DNA of 64,000 bases from Siniperca chuatsi. Taxonomy: Eukaryota; Chordata; Actinopteri; Centrarchiformes; Sinipercidae. The stretch is taken from NCBI RefSeq assembly GCF_020085105.1, contig NC_058064.1:18111823-18175822 (forward strand), given 5' to 3'. The notes below the pieces were generated by a model. The model made no database searches and was not told the DNA's origin. It was given only the letters and a program-made list of their open reading frames with translations. Positions 48,401-59,238 of the stretch are shown here, piece by piece. How positions within the stretch are numbered: position 1 is the first letter of the stretch; each line of letters begins with the position of its first letter. A program made the position numbers and the translations under genes.

Positions 48401-51400
48401 CAATGTCTCAGTTTTGCCTAAGCTATAATTCAAAGTAAAACAGACATAATGTTGTTGAACATTATTGGGTAGTGATATATCTTACAGATGTTTAACCTGC
48501 AAATCTGATGTCTTGGTATCCTACTTTTGAAGTTGAAATCTTTTGATTATATTGGATTTGACGTGATGTGTGTTTTCATACATTTCCCACAGACTGTCTC
48601 CTGGCTTGGAGCTGAATGCTCTGTGTTGGAGGATTGTGTGCATTTAGTCTCTGAGCCTACAGACCTGAAAAATTTACTCCAGCACCACAAACACCTTGGG
48701 CATTTAGATCAACATGGTAAGTCACTTCCCATAACCACATCTATATTATTCCACTTTCATCGTTGAAGACTGGACTCTATGACAATAACTTATGTGTTAT
48801 TCTTGGCCTTTTTTGTGCAGTTCCACCTTCTGGCATGGGCGACAGCATCCTCTCCTCCCTCTCTGCAGTTTCCCCTAGCAAAGTGGCAAAACCTACAGAA
48901 GAACCCAACCAGTCAGATCCACTGCAAGGCCTCAGTGATGACACACACACTGTATCATTCGTGGATGATGTAGCAGTTGAAATAATCACAGTGACAGATT
49001 ACGCAGAGGTTGAATTGGGCGCAAGCACCGACATCGAGGTGGTGATGGGAGAAAATTGCTTTGAGGGAACAGACACTAGCACAGTGGCTGAAGATTCGCT
49101 TGTAGTGCTTCCTGATGAGACAACCAGGGAAGAAGAAGTAGGTGGAGCAGGGGAAGAAGCAACACAAGAAAAAGCTGCAAGTGGTTTGCCAAACATCCTC
49201 CTTCCAAAAGTTAACAAGGACGACTTAGCGTCCTCTCAACACAAAATCTCTATGGGACCTCATGACTGCCCAGACTGTGAGAAGAAATTTAAGTTTGCCT
49301 CTTCGCTAATCGCCCACAGGGTCATCCACACTGGTGAACGCCCCCACCGGTGCAATGACTGTGGTCGCTGCTTCTCTTTCAGGCAGTCCCTCGACAGGCA
49401 CAGACGCACGCACAAAACTGGACGCAAGTACGACTGCGTTATCTGCGGGGAGACCTTCCACTCCTTGTCAGCCCGCACAGAGCACAAGCAAACACACATG
49501 GAAGATGGTGTTTACACGTGTTGTCAGTGCAACAAGAAATTTAACTGGGAGCTGGCACTTGCAAGGCACCTGAAAATTCACACTGATGATCACAACGCAA
49601 ACAAGCTCACAGAGAGCCATAAGGATGGGCAAGAGGTTGTCATATGTGATGAAAATGTCAGCGCTGCACTTGCTGGACCCGACAGCCATGCGGATGATAA
49701 TGGTGACCGCGATCCAGAGAATGCAGATGTTCAGAGCAGTGAGCGTCCCACCTCTGAGCCTGAAGGCAGGATCCCTGAACTTGACAATGAAGACATTTCC
49801 CAGGTGAAGGTCCGCACAAGTGGGCGCAAACGCAAACCAACCATGAAGATCCAGGTGATAAATTTACAGAAGTGCATGACCACTAAAAGAAGGAAGGAGG
49901 TCACTGTGGCGAACCCTCCAGAGCTAAAGCCTTTGCCTTTCAATTGGTAAATCCATCTGTCCTCATTAACCACTTTTGATCTGTTCTTGTCTCACAAATG
50001 GTTTCCTTCATTTCTGTTTTTGTCATCCTTGGTTTATTACATGTTTAGTACATAGAAATATAATGTACTATATTATGTTCAGTTGAATATATGGTGGCTG
50101 TGGTGGGACATCAGTGCCTCATGTTTATTTTTCCTTTCTTGTCAACAGTGCAGAACACTCTTATGGGTCCTCCATGGTCTCATCAAAAGACGGTGATGAA
50201 AGTGAGTGTTCATCTTTAGAAATATAATTTTTTTGATCTTTCTCACCACAATTACATAACCAGAGAGATACGAGAACGTGGACTACAGTATACGTTACAT
50301 AAAAAAAAATCAAGGCATCTGAAAATCTGATAAATTGTAAATTACAGGCCAGAAATTAACTAATAATTACCACGTACTTTGTCCATAAAATATTAACAAT
50401 TTGTTTGAAAAAAGTTGGAAATGTTCCTTCTGTAATCATTTTTATTACATATTTTTATGAAATCGTTAGCATCAAGATAGTAAAAAGTCTTTATCTTAAA
50501 GTCTTTATAAAGTTTATCTTGAATGACTAATGGCCAAGTTGGGCCTTGAATGCTTTGACAGGCAGCTTTATTTGATTATACTGGGATGTATGGGATGTAT
50601 ATTTAATATTGGAACTTATCAATTATCTCAGAATTTTTCAAGTAGAGCTGAAACAATTAATTAATTACTTGATCGACAAAAACTATTATAAATTAGTCAT
50701 TATTTTGATCAAATAATCGTTTCAGTCATTTTTCAAGCATCAATGCCAAACATCACATTCTTTTGTTCTAGCTTCTCAAATGAGAGGATTTGCTGCTTTT
50801 CTTTGTCAAATATTTTAGTAAATTGAATATCTTTAGTTTTTGGACAGTTGGTCAGACAAAACAAGCAATTTATTAAATGTGTTGCCTTGAGCTCTGAGAA
50901 ATTATATTTGGTATTTTTTACTATTTTTGACATTTTATAGACAAAACAGTTAATTGATCAATCAAGAAAATAATTGGCAGATGAATCGATAATGTAAATG
51001 TTAGTTGCAGCGCTATTTTCAGTATTATGTAATATTTGTGAATACTTAATTATATAAAAATTGCTTACAATAAAATAAGTGTAAAAGTATTTCAAGGCAA
51101 CAGTTGAATAAGCCAAGTCCGTATCAGAGAAAAGAAACCAAGTGGCAACAGCTTGTTTACAATAGTTGCACATTTTCCTGCCGATATGATAGTTTCATAT
51201 TGAGCAAATGTGTCATTACAGGTCAGCGTTTTTTAAAAACTTATTTTTCTAGCAAAATTTCCAACTTCTTTCAAACAATTTGTTTGCAATTAAATTTTAG
51301 TTATGGACAAACATACAAGTAATTGTTCCTTTTCCAACCTGTAATTTGCATGGTTACTGAAAATCCTTTTAATGGCTCTTACAAACATAAAAGTCTGAAA

Positions 51401-52736
51401 TGCAAGCACGTAATTTTACCATTTCTTAGCACATTGTTCATTTCTTGCTCCAGTCTCTAATAACTTTGTTTTTCCTTATGGTTCTGTAGCAGATGGCTCA
51501 TCAGCGGCTTTCTCCTGTCCTAAGTGCTCCTTCCACCACCCAGAAGAAACACAGGTCCAGCAGCACACTGACAAGGTTCACTCTGTTCAGACTGAGGATG
51601 ACAAGCCTCTCACAGATGAAGAGGGCCGTTTTAGTTGTCCTGACTGTGAGAAGACCTTCAAGTTCCAGTCCTTGCTAAAAGCCCACCAGCGCATCCACAC
51701 AGGCGAGCAGCCCTTCCTGTGTTCTCAGTGCGGACGGCGGTTCTCCTTCAAACAGTCACTGGAGAGGCACAAGCAGACACACAAGTCCGGGCGCAAGTAC
51801 GAGTGCCTAATCTGCGGGGAGTTCTTCAAGACCCTGGTGGCCCAGAGGGAGCACAAGAGCACCCACATGGAGAACGGCGAGTACCTGTGTTCAGAGTGTG
51901 GCCGGGCATTTGCGTGGAAGTCGGCACTGGTGAGGCACCTGAAGACCCACGGCGAGGACGCTGACAAGGTGGAGCGTTCTTACAAATGTCCTCGCTGTGA
52001 CCTGGGCTTCAGCTGTGCCAGCTACCTCAACAGGCACCTCCAGACTCACCAAGAAGAAAGAGTGCACACCTGCAACTGCGGAAAGAGCTTCGCCTACCGG
52101 GCAGCTCTCACTGCACATCAACGCATCCATCAAAAGGAGCGGCCGCACATATGCACGCAGTGCGGCAAGGGATTCCTCTACAAGGGGGGTTTGCTGAGCC
52201 ACATGAAGATCCACTCAGAGGAAATGCCCTTCATGTGTTCTTTCTGTGGTAAGAGCTTCAAGAGGGAACGTAACATGAAGAAGCACGAGCGCTGCCACAC
52301 CAGGGAAAACGTGTTCAGCTGCTCACAGTGCGACAAGAGTTTTGTGTATAAGGCGACTTTGATCAGACACGAGCTGACTCATTCAGGCGAGAGGCCATAC
52401 CTCTGCTCCGACTGTGGGAAGGGCTTCTTTTCACACGCCGAGCTTCTGAAGCACGAGCGTTTCCACACGGGCCACAAGCCCTTCCAGTGCCCCCACTGTG
52501 GCAAGAAATTCACTCAGTCTTGCTACCTGACCATCCACCTGCGCTACCACACCGGAGTCCGGCCGTACTCCTGCACCGACTGCGACAAGAGCTTCCTCAG
52601 TGCCAACCGCCTGAAAAGACACCAGCGAACACATTCAGGGGAAAAACCATACCTGTGTGTAGAATGTGGGAAGGGATTCAGGCAGTCATATAATCTCAAA
52701 ATGCATCAACGAACGCATATCATGAAGTTAACATAG
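45433..52736 (+). CDS. TIN2-like N-terminal domain fused to C2H2 zinc fingers
   Basis: Nine exons: 45433-45466, 46203-46405, 46562-46660, 46868-46960, 47248-47358, 48593-48716, 48821-49946, 50149-50201 and 51493-52736; phases agree, 1028 residues. The first ~220 residues ('ASMWQVLKKQDVMNYWKVAE', 'LLMYKHRMQLNLGLRARYI', 'LFSEFLFRLAQLLPVPD') match the helical N-terminus of the shelterin protein TIN2 (TINF2_N, TRFH-like). Then comes an acidic linker, four C2H2 fingers at about 369-480, a basic linker ('TSGRKRKPTMKIQVINLQK'), one degenerate finger and 13 more fingers at about 664-1024. One finger (HTCNCGKSF) has only one residue between its cysteines. I see no F/Y-x-L-x-P TRF1-binding motif. It is probably nuclear; telomeric or ordinary DNA-binding roles are both open. 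Confidence 0.85.
48001..48155 (-). mobile_element. tRNA-derived SINE with target-site duplication
   Basis: The minus strand starts GGGCGGCTGTGGCTCAGGTG (A-box region), has a B-box-like GTTTGATCCC about 50 nt on, then a tRNA-unrelated body and an AAGAAGAAG-type tail. It is flanked by perfect 10-nt duplications GTTCTTGAAT at 47991-48000 and 48156-48165. Lies in an intron of the TIN2-like gene. Confidence 0.88.
50643..51015. mobile_element. Fish MITE
   Basis: Starts 'gagctgaaacaattaatt' and ends 'atgttagttgcagc', roughly inverted to each other, with the internal 'gtcagacaaaacaagcaatt' typical of this teleost family. A related diverged internal segment lies at about 55975-56100. Intronic, non-coding. 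Confidence 0.65.
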
Positions 52737-53724
52737 TCAGTCAAGACTTGAATTTATTGATCTGGAGATTAATATTTTGGAAATGTAAATGGTATGAGTT
52801 TATAAATTAGTTTAGACTGGGACAAAAGCTAGCGTAGATGGATTATTGTAACGTTATCTTCTATGCAATCGCAGTGAACTGCATCTAGTTTAGAAACTTG
52901 TTCTAGCAAGAATAGGTTCATGTTGAATGTCCCGTTATACTGAATGCATTTGATTTACAGGTTGTGTAGCGATTAAAGCACACTGAGCAGAGGAGTATGT
53001 GTTTTTCAGATAAAGTCTGTTGCAACTTTTGTCTAATATTTTGGCTCAATCGACAAATAATAAACAAAAGGTTTTACATAAATCCAGTCTTTATTGTAGG
53101 CATGTTTTACAACAGAAAAGTTAACACTAGTTGGAAAAGAGACTTTAAACATTTTTGTGATAGAACAAGTTACATTTTCTTTTAACAGCATTGGTTTAAT
53201 TTCAAACAGTAACACAAAAACATACTGCAGGTTCTGTGGCATGGAGGCTTGTGTCTCAGGTCAGCAGTAGTACAGACAGGAGTTACACTGTAACAGTTCT
53301 ACAGCCAGTAACAGGTCATTGTTGAGAATCAGCTTAGACATCTTGGAGTATTTAGTGTTGCATCTTTACAGAATAGCAGAGAGGAATTAAGGTGTACATC
53401 ACTGGGTTTACTGACAGACTTCAATTACATGAAGAGGACAAATGGGCATTATGAATTGTGTTGTGAAGTCATTTTATTAATTTCATGTGAAAACTGAAAA
53501 AGATCAGAGTACTAGACAACTGAGCTACTGAGAGAGTAAGAGTTTGGGCAGCACTTCACCCATGAGAAAGGTCAACAAATGTAAGACTTCCCTGCCTAAA
53601 TAGGCAATGCCTCAGTCTAACAGAGCACACACTGGCATACATGATAGTTTCAGCCAAGTCGGAATGGTACTAAGAAAACAGTGAAGGCTATGCAAAGCAG
53701 TAGCCCTGCTAACCAGACAGTGAC
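52737..53724. other. Convergent 3' ends of the zinc-finger gene and APEX1
   Basis: Plus-strand poly(A) signal candidates: ATTAAA at about 52973 and AATAAA at about 53058. Minus-strand AATAAA for APEX1 at about 53084-53092. The signals of the two opposing genes lie within about 30 nt, so their transcripts probably abut or overlap. No coding sequence seen. Confidence 0.55.
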
Positions 53725-55704
53725 CTACACAGCTATGTGCAGAGTGATGGGGCAGTGGTCGCTTCCCATGACCTTGTTGCGGATCTTGCTGTCGCACAGA
53801 CCTGGCAGCAGACCGGACGACAGCACAAAGTAATCGAGCCTCCAGCCCACGTTCTTTCCGCGGGCGTTCATCATGTAGGTCCAGAAGGTGTAGGCGTGGG
53901 TCTGCTCGGGGTAGAGCTCGCGGAAGCTGTCGGTGAAACCGGCCTCCAGCAGCTGGCTGAAGCCCTCGCGCTCCTCGGGGGTAAAGCCTGCGTTTTTCTT
54001 GTTCCCTTTGGGGTTCTTCAGGTCTATCTCCTGATGTGCGACATTAAGGTCGCCACACAGCACCAGGGGCTTCTGTATGTCCAGCTCGCTCAGGTATGCC
54101 CGGAAGTCCACGTCCCAGGTTTTGCGGTAATCTAGGCGCACAAGGCCTCTACCGGAGTTAGGCACGTAGGCAGTCACCAGGAAGAAGGTGGGGAACTCGG
54201 CAGTGATGACGCGGCCCTCATTGTCATGTTCTTCTTTGCCTGGAGGATTGGTAGAGAAGGTTCCGTTAAAATTGAATGCAATTACATCACCAGGATTCAA
54301 AGAGAGTTCATTTTAGTAATTTCTTGTGTAGGTTTGATTGTGTTCATAATGGAAATTAAGGGTAATAGAGACTGTCAGCAAAGCCAAGTAGTGTAGTGAT
54401 ACAGCTTAACATTTTTCTTTGCAGTGTATAACAATATGTAACTGACAGTTTGTCTTTAAAGCAATAGTTCGACATTTTGGGAAATATGCTTATTCATTTT
54501 CTTGCCGAAGAGTCATCTGTACAGTAAATATGAAGCTACAGCCAGGAGCCGGTTAGCTTAGCTTAGCACAAAGACTGGAAACAGGGAAACAGCTAGCCTG
54601 CCTACCAGCGCCTCTACAGCTCACTAATTAACATGTTGTGTCTCATCCGTACACAACCCAACGTGTAAAACTGACTATATGCAATTTTACAGGGTTTGTG
54701 CCGGATGTGGTAGCAGTTGCCAAGCAACCAGCAGAGACTCCAGGAAGTTATTGCCCCCCCAGCCAAGAAATAACCCAGCACATAGTCCAGTTTTATTTCC
54801 CAAATAGCAAACTACTCCTGTAACCACATAAAATGTGTAGGTGTACTTAAAATTTAAACTTAAATGTCTTTTTTGTGCCATCTCCAAACATCCAAACACT
54901 TAGAAAGTATCCATTTGAAGCAGTATTCTGCAAACTTGGTTCATAAAATTACACCCAAGAATCTAAACAATTCTTTTTGCCATTTATAGCAGGATCAAGA
55001 CTCCTTAGACCAATGAATGAGGTCTGCTATACAGGCCCAATGTTTTAATAGTTCCAAATGATACAACAGCATTAGAAGACACCACTCACCAATGCCATAG
55101 GTAACTTTGAGGGGTTCAGTCTTGCAGAGCATGGCCACACCACTGTAACCCTCCTTGTCATCTGACACGGCCCAGTACTTGTGAGGGTACTCAGGCATTG
55201 AGGTGATGTCAGCAGGAAGGTTTTTCTCTGCACACTTTGTCTCCTGCAGGCACAAAACATCTGGAGCCTCCTCACGCACCCACTGAGAGGACGAACATAA
55301 GTGTTAACCATTAAAACCAGTCTCAAAACTAGACTTATGTTGCTTTAGTTCATCAAGTCCACTGCAAACTCACATCCAGGCCCTTCTTTTTCACCCAGGC
55401 CCTCAGCCCGTCCACGTTCCAAGAGGTGATTTTCATGTTGGCGTTGCGTCCGTCTTTGCTAGTCATTTTGTCAGGAGGATCATCGTACATTATTGGGGCC
55501 TCTGGTTCCTTGGCCTTCTTTGTTTTCTTTGCAGAAGCTACAGGTGAAAGGTGTTTTAGTTAGCAAAACATATTCAAAAGTTGTTGTTTAATATGTAGAG
55601 AACAGTATGTATTTAAAATGTGCATTAGTGCAGGCTGTAGTACCAGAGCCTGTGTCATTTTCGCCATCTGCAGCCGCCTCCTCTGCCTTCTTGCCTCTCT
55701 TCAT
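53725..55704 (-). CDS. apex1: AP endonuclease 1
   Basis: Four coding exons: 55704-55644, 55537-55374, 55282-55090 and 54239-53725; exactly 310 residues. A basic N-terminal tail (1-50, 'KKTKKAK') precedes the exonuclease-endonuclease-phosphatase fold. Visible active-site blocks are '[10 protein letters not shown]', 'CLQETK' (metal-binding Glu), '[16 protein letters not shown]' (Asp/Asn pair), '[10 protein letters not shown]' and the terminal 'GSDHCPITL' (Asp-His pair). It cuts DNA 5' of abasic sites in base excision repair, in nucleus and mitochondria. Residue 58 is Thr where mammals have the redox cysteine (Cys65 in human). The last intron contains a dispersed fish repeat. Confidence 0.97.
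54465..54690. repeat. Fish non-autonomous repeat in an APEX1 intron
   Basis: Contains 'gacattttgggaaatatgct', 'agccggttagcttagcttag' and 'aaagactggaaacagggaaa', a sequence set repeated widely in teleost introns. Non-coding. Confidence 0.7.
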
Positions 55705-58700
55705 ACTTGAACTCGCTCTGACAGCAAACACACCTCGCAGACACACAACACGCACACACAACAGCACACGCGCCGCTGGAAAAACAGAAGAGGAATTTAA
55801 GTGAAGGGGTTTTGTCTGAAACTGTTAAGTGTCAAATGCTACAACAACATGCAAGACTTTTACAAAAGGTTCTCAACTGTGCCATTAAGGCCAGAGAATC
55901 TGCAGGTTTTTACTGTGGTCAATTCATCAATTACGCAATTATTACAAGTCACTTGTCAAAGGAAATGGCCCACATTTACTGTTTCCATCTTCTCAAATGT
56001 CACGATTTGTTGCTTTTCTCGTTTTGTGCCATTGTAAATAGAATTTATTTTGGGTTTGTACTGTTGGTCAGACAAAACAAGCAATTTGAAGAGATCGCCC
56101 TGGGTTCTGGGAAATAGTGATGGGCATTTAAATCTGGCATTTTATAGACTGAACAACTGTCGACAAATTATTAATAATTCCAATTCAGCATATTTTGAGT
56201 TTTCAGTCATCAACACATCTCCATGCAGAGTCACTCAGAAAACCAGTGCATGTAAAAACAATCCAAGAACGATAAATCTTAGTTATAATACGTATCTGAA
56301 ATTAGCCAATATCGGCTGATGTATCAGTCTATTTTCATTTTTACGGCTAATACTTGGAAATAGGCAAGTGTGAAAACTTAAATGTGTACTAACACTCATA
56401 TAGATGCATATCAGCACCAGTATCGGCCTATCGGATGTTAGCCGAACTACGATGCCTCCCCTCTTGCAAGAAATATTAGTTCATTTCTGAGTAACGTTAC
56501 CTGCATAGCCTCATGTTACAAAATGTCTCAGTTATACACGTACGCATTTGTTTTACAAGTGGTGCTTGTCAGCCTGAGGTAAATTAAGTTTCTGAAAGCT
56601 TAAATAAATTCTCTGACAAAGGGGAAGTACGCTGAGCGTTTATTTTGATGCAAGTCGTTGATGTGGAAGATAGAAAAGCACACTACATGCAAAATACGAA
56701 TGAATTTGTTACCCGCTGGATGCAAAATTAACAGCATGCATGGAGAAGACGTACAACCAACAACAGAAGAAGTTTTTTTTTCTGTTTTCACGCGTTACAC
56801 AACAGGTTTAATAGCAAGCTATGCTAACGCTAGCGTTTCCTCTGTGACAAAGAGCTCAGAGCCAGCAGCGGACGGCCTGCACTGAGAATGAATGAAGAAT
56901 AACCAGCCAGCTACTAAATCGCTTCCTACACCGCTTATTTGATTAATCAACAAATGCAAATGTTAAATAACGCTAGAGTTATTTCAACCAGCTACACGTT
57001 TCAGGAAAAGGAGATGCAAATAATCTTACTTTCTCACTTCCACAACAGGATGCAAAGACCAGTCTGTGCTGCTACACAGTCACTCCCCCTAAAGACACTC
57101 ACTCACACGCGCACACATACACAAAGCACAGTAAAGATTTCTGACCATGTGCTTGGTGCTTGCTGTACGTAGAGACTGTCTAAACGCATGCCTGATAAAA
57201 ATGACAAAAACCCCTCTAAATTTGTATTCCTCATTTTGAAAAATTGATTAACATACACAACACTGGTAGCTATAACGTACATTACATTATCCTGATATGT
57301 TGCTTAAGTAAAACATTATTTAGACAAAGCTTTTTGGTGAGGCCATCTCTACAGCTGTCAGTGTTTGGGACCCCCGAGCTTTATATGGAGTAGTTGAGTT
57401 GCAAAAGTTAGTCGAGGCAGTAAAATCATTAGTTTAAAAGTTGAACTGTCACGAATTTGGATTAATGTGAACTACCGAACGAAAGTGAAAAGCTAGGTAT
57501 ACCCATTTTGTTATTCAATGCAGCGTTAAGCTAGTTTTACGACGACAGTATGCTGTCACTGCTAGCATAGCAGCTATACAGGATGCTTTATTTTGATTTT
57601 TCTAAATATGAACAGTATGTATGTATGTATGTATGTTAAATATAATGTGGCATTATGTAGGTTAATTATGTATCGGGAGGGCTACTGTATAGTCTAATTT
57701 AGTATCTCCTTACATGTCGCATTTTCCATCTGTTTTAAATTTAAAAGTACGGTTTAAAATTTGAATTTTGACAGTTAAATGTCCGCATGCTTATCACCGA
57801 AACCTTACAAAATATAAATACCCAGTTAGGATAAACTTAAATAATTAACCAAAAAGCTCTTTCTTTGGGAAAATCAAATTGTAAGGTTGGTCTCGCTCTG
57901 CTGTGGAAGCCCATTTCAGCCAGGAAAAAAAAGAGGAGTTATGATTAAAATATAAATAGTCTTGGTAAATAAGAATTAAGTGATACTAGATTAAAGTCAT
58001 TAATTAATATAAGTTAAAATTTTGACTTTGTGGCAAATAGGAAATGTTGGCACAGTAAGTTAAAAAACATTGACTTAGAAAGTTGAAAATTATGAGAATT
58101 GAAATTTTAACATAGCATTTCATAATTTGTCTATGTCAATATTTTGACATACCGATACACTCCAGCGATTTAATAATGCACTTCTACAGAATTAGGGGAC
58201 TTACAAGAAACAGATATAAAAAAGACCTTGAGAGCTTGAGATATTCTGACTTTTAGTCTCAAGTATAAGTGTTAGTCTCTATGACCCTAGGTCACTAAAC
58301 TGGACATTAAGCATTACATCTCTGCCATACTTGAATAATTGTGCAATATTCTGTGTACTACTCCCCTGTAATATTTAGTTTTCCCATGTTAGTTTTTCCT
58401 ATTTATTGATATTGATATTATATACCTCCATTACTGCTGTGCAATATCTTAATTATCTCAATAAGCTACACTTAACTCGACAGTACGTGCACCACTACTT
58501 ATTACTTATATTATTACATTATATTATTATACTGTATTATCATCATCAACTGGTAAACCCACTTACTACTTCACACTTATTTTATCTTATACTTATACCC
58601 ACCTGGTACTTAATTTATTTTCTGACCTGTTTTATAGTGTATTGTATTATATTTTTTGCTAGTACTTTCTCCTGTGTGCACTGACGTAAAGGCGAGCTGC

Positions 58701-59238
58701 TGTAACAAAGAGTTTCCCTTCGGGGATCAATAAAGTATTTCTGATTCTGATTCTGAAGTCAAGCCTCAAAAACACTTGATCCTGCATTTCCTTTAATGCA
58801 TCTCAGTAGCCTTCTTTCATTTGACCTATCCTGCCTGGTAAATGCCCATATCTTTCATACTATGCATCCAAAGCTTGCCAACCCTTTTGATTTTCCTGCC
58901 CCTCTCCCCACTCCTGGAGTTTTGATTCCCCCCGTAGAAATGCACGTCTGGTGTGAAAAGCCAGGCTACTGCTTGCGTGAGAGTTGATATATTGGGGTGC
59001 TTCCGCCTCCTGTCTGAACCCTGCGTTATGCTCTAGTCTGGCCAATACATTTTTTTTTGTATGGTTCATTTTCTGCATATCTTTAAATTACAAAGAGGTA
59101 TATTTTAAATTAAATAGAAGTGTCTTTAAAAGGTGGACACATTAGAAACTGTAAATGAGCAGAGACACCAATGAATAGTGAGACACATTAGTTAAGGGAA
59201 TATCAACAAATGACATTTATTTCATTCATTTAATTATC
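55705..59238. other. Intergenic region upstream of APEX1
   Basis: No gene seen. It contains the likely APEX1 promoter just above 55704, a diverged MITE segment (55880-56160), a small (GTAT)n tract at 57618-57637 and, at 58680-58757, 'ccttcggggatcaataaagt' followed by TTCTGA repeats, the form of a fish LINE 3' tail. Short frames here look accidental. Confidence 0.5.
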
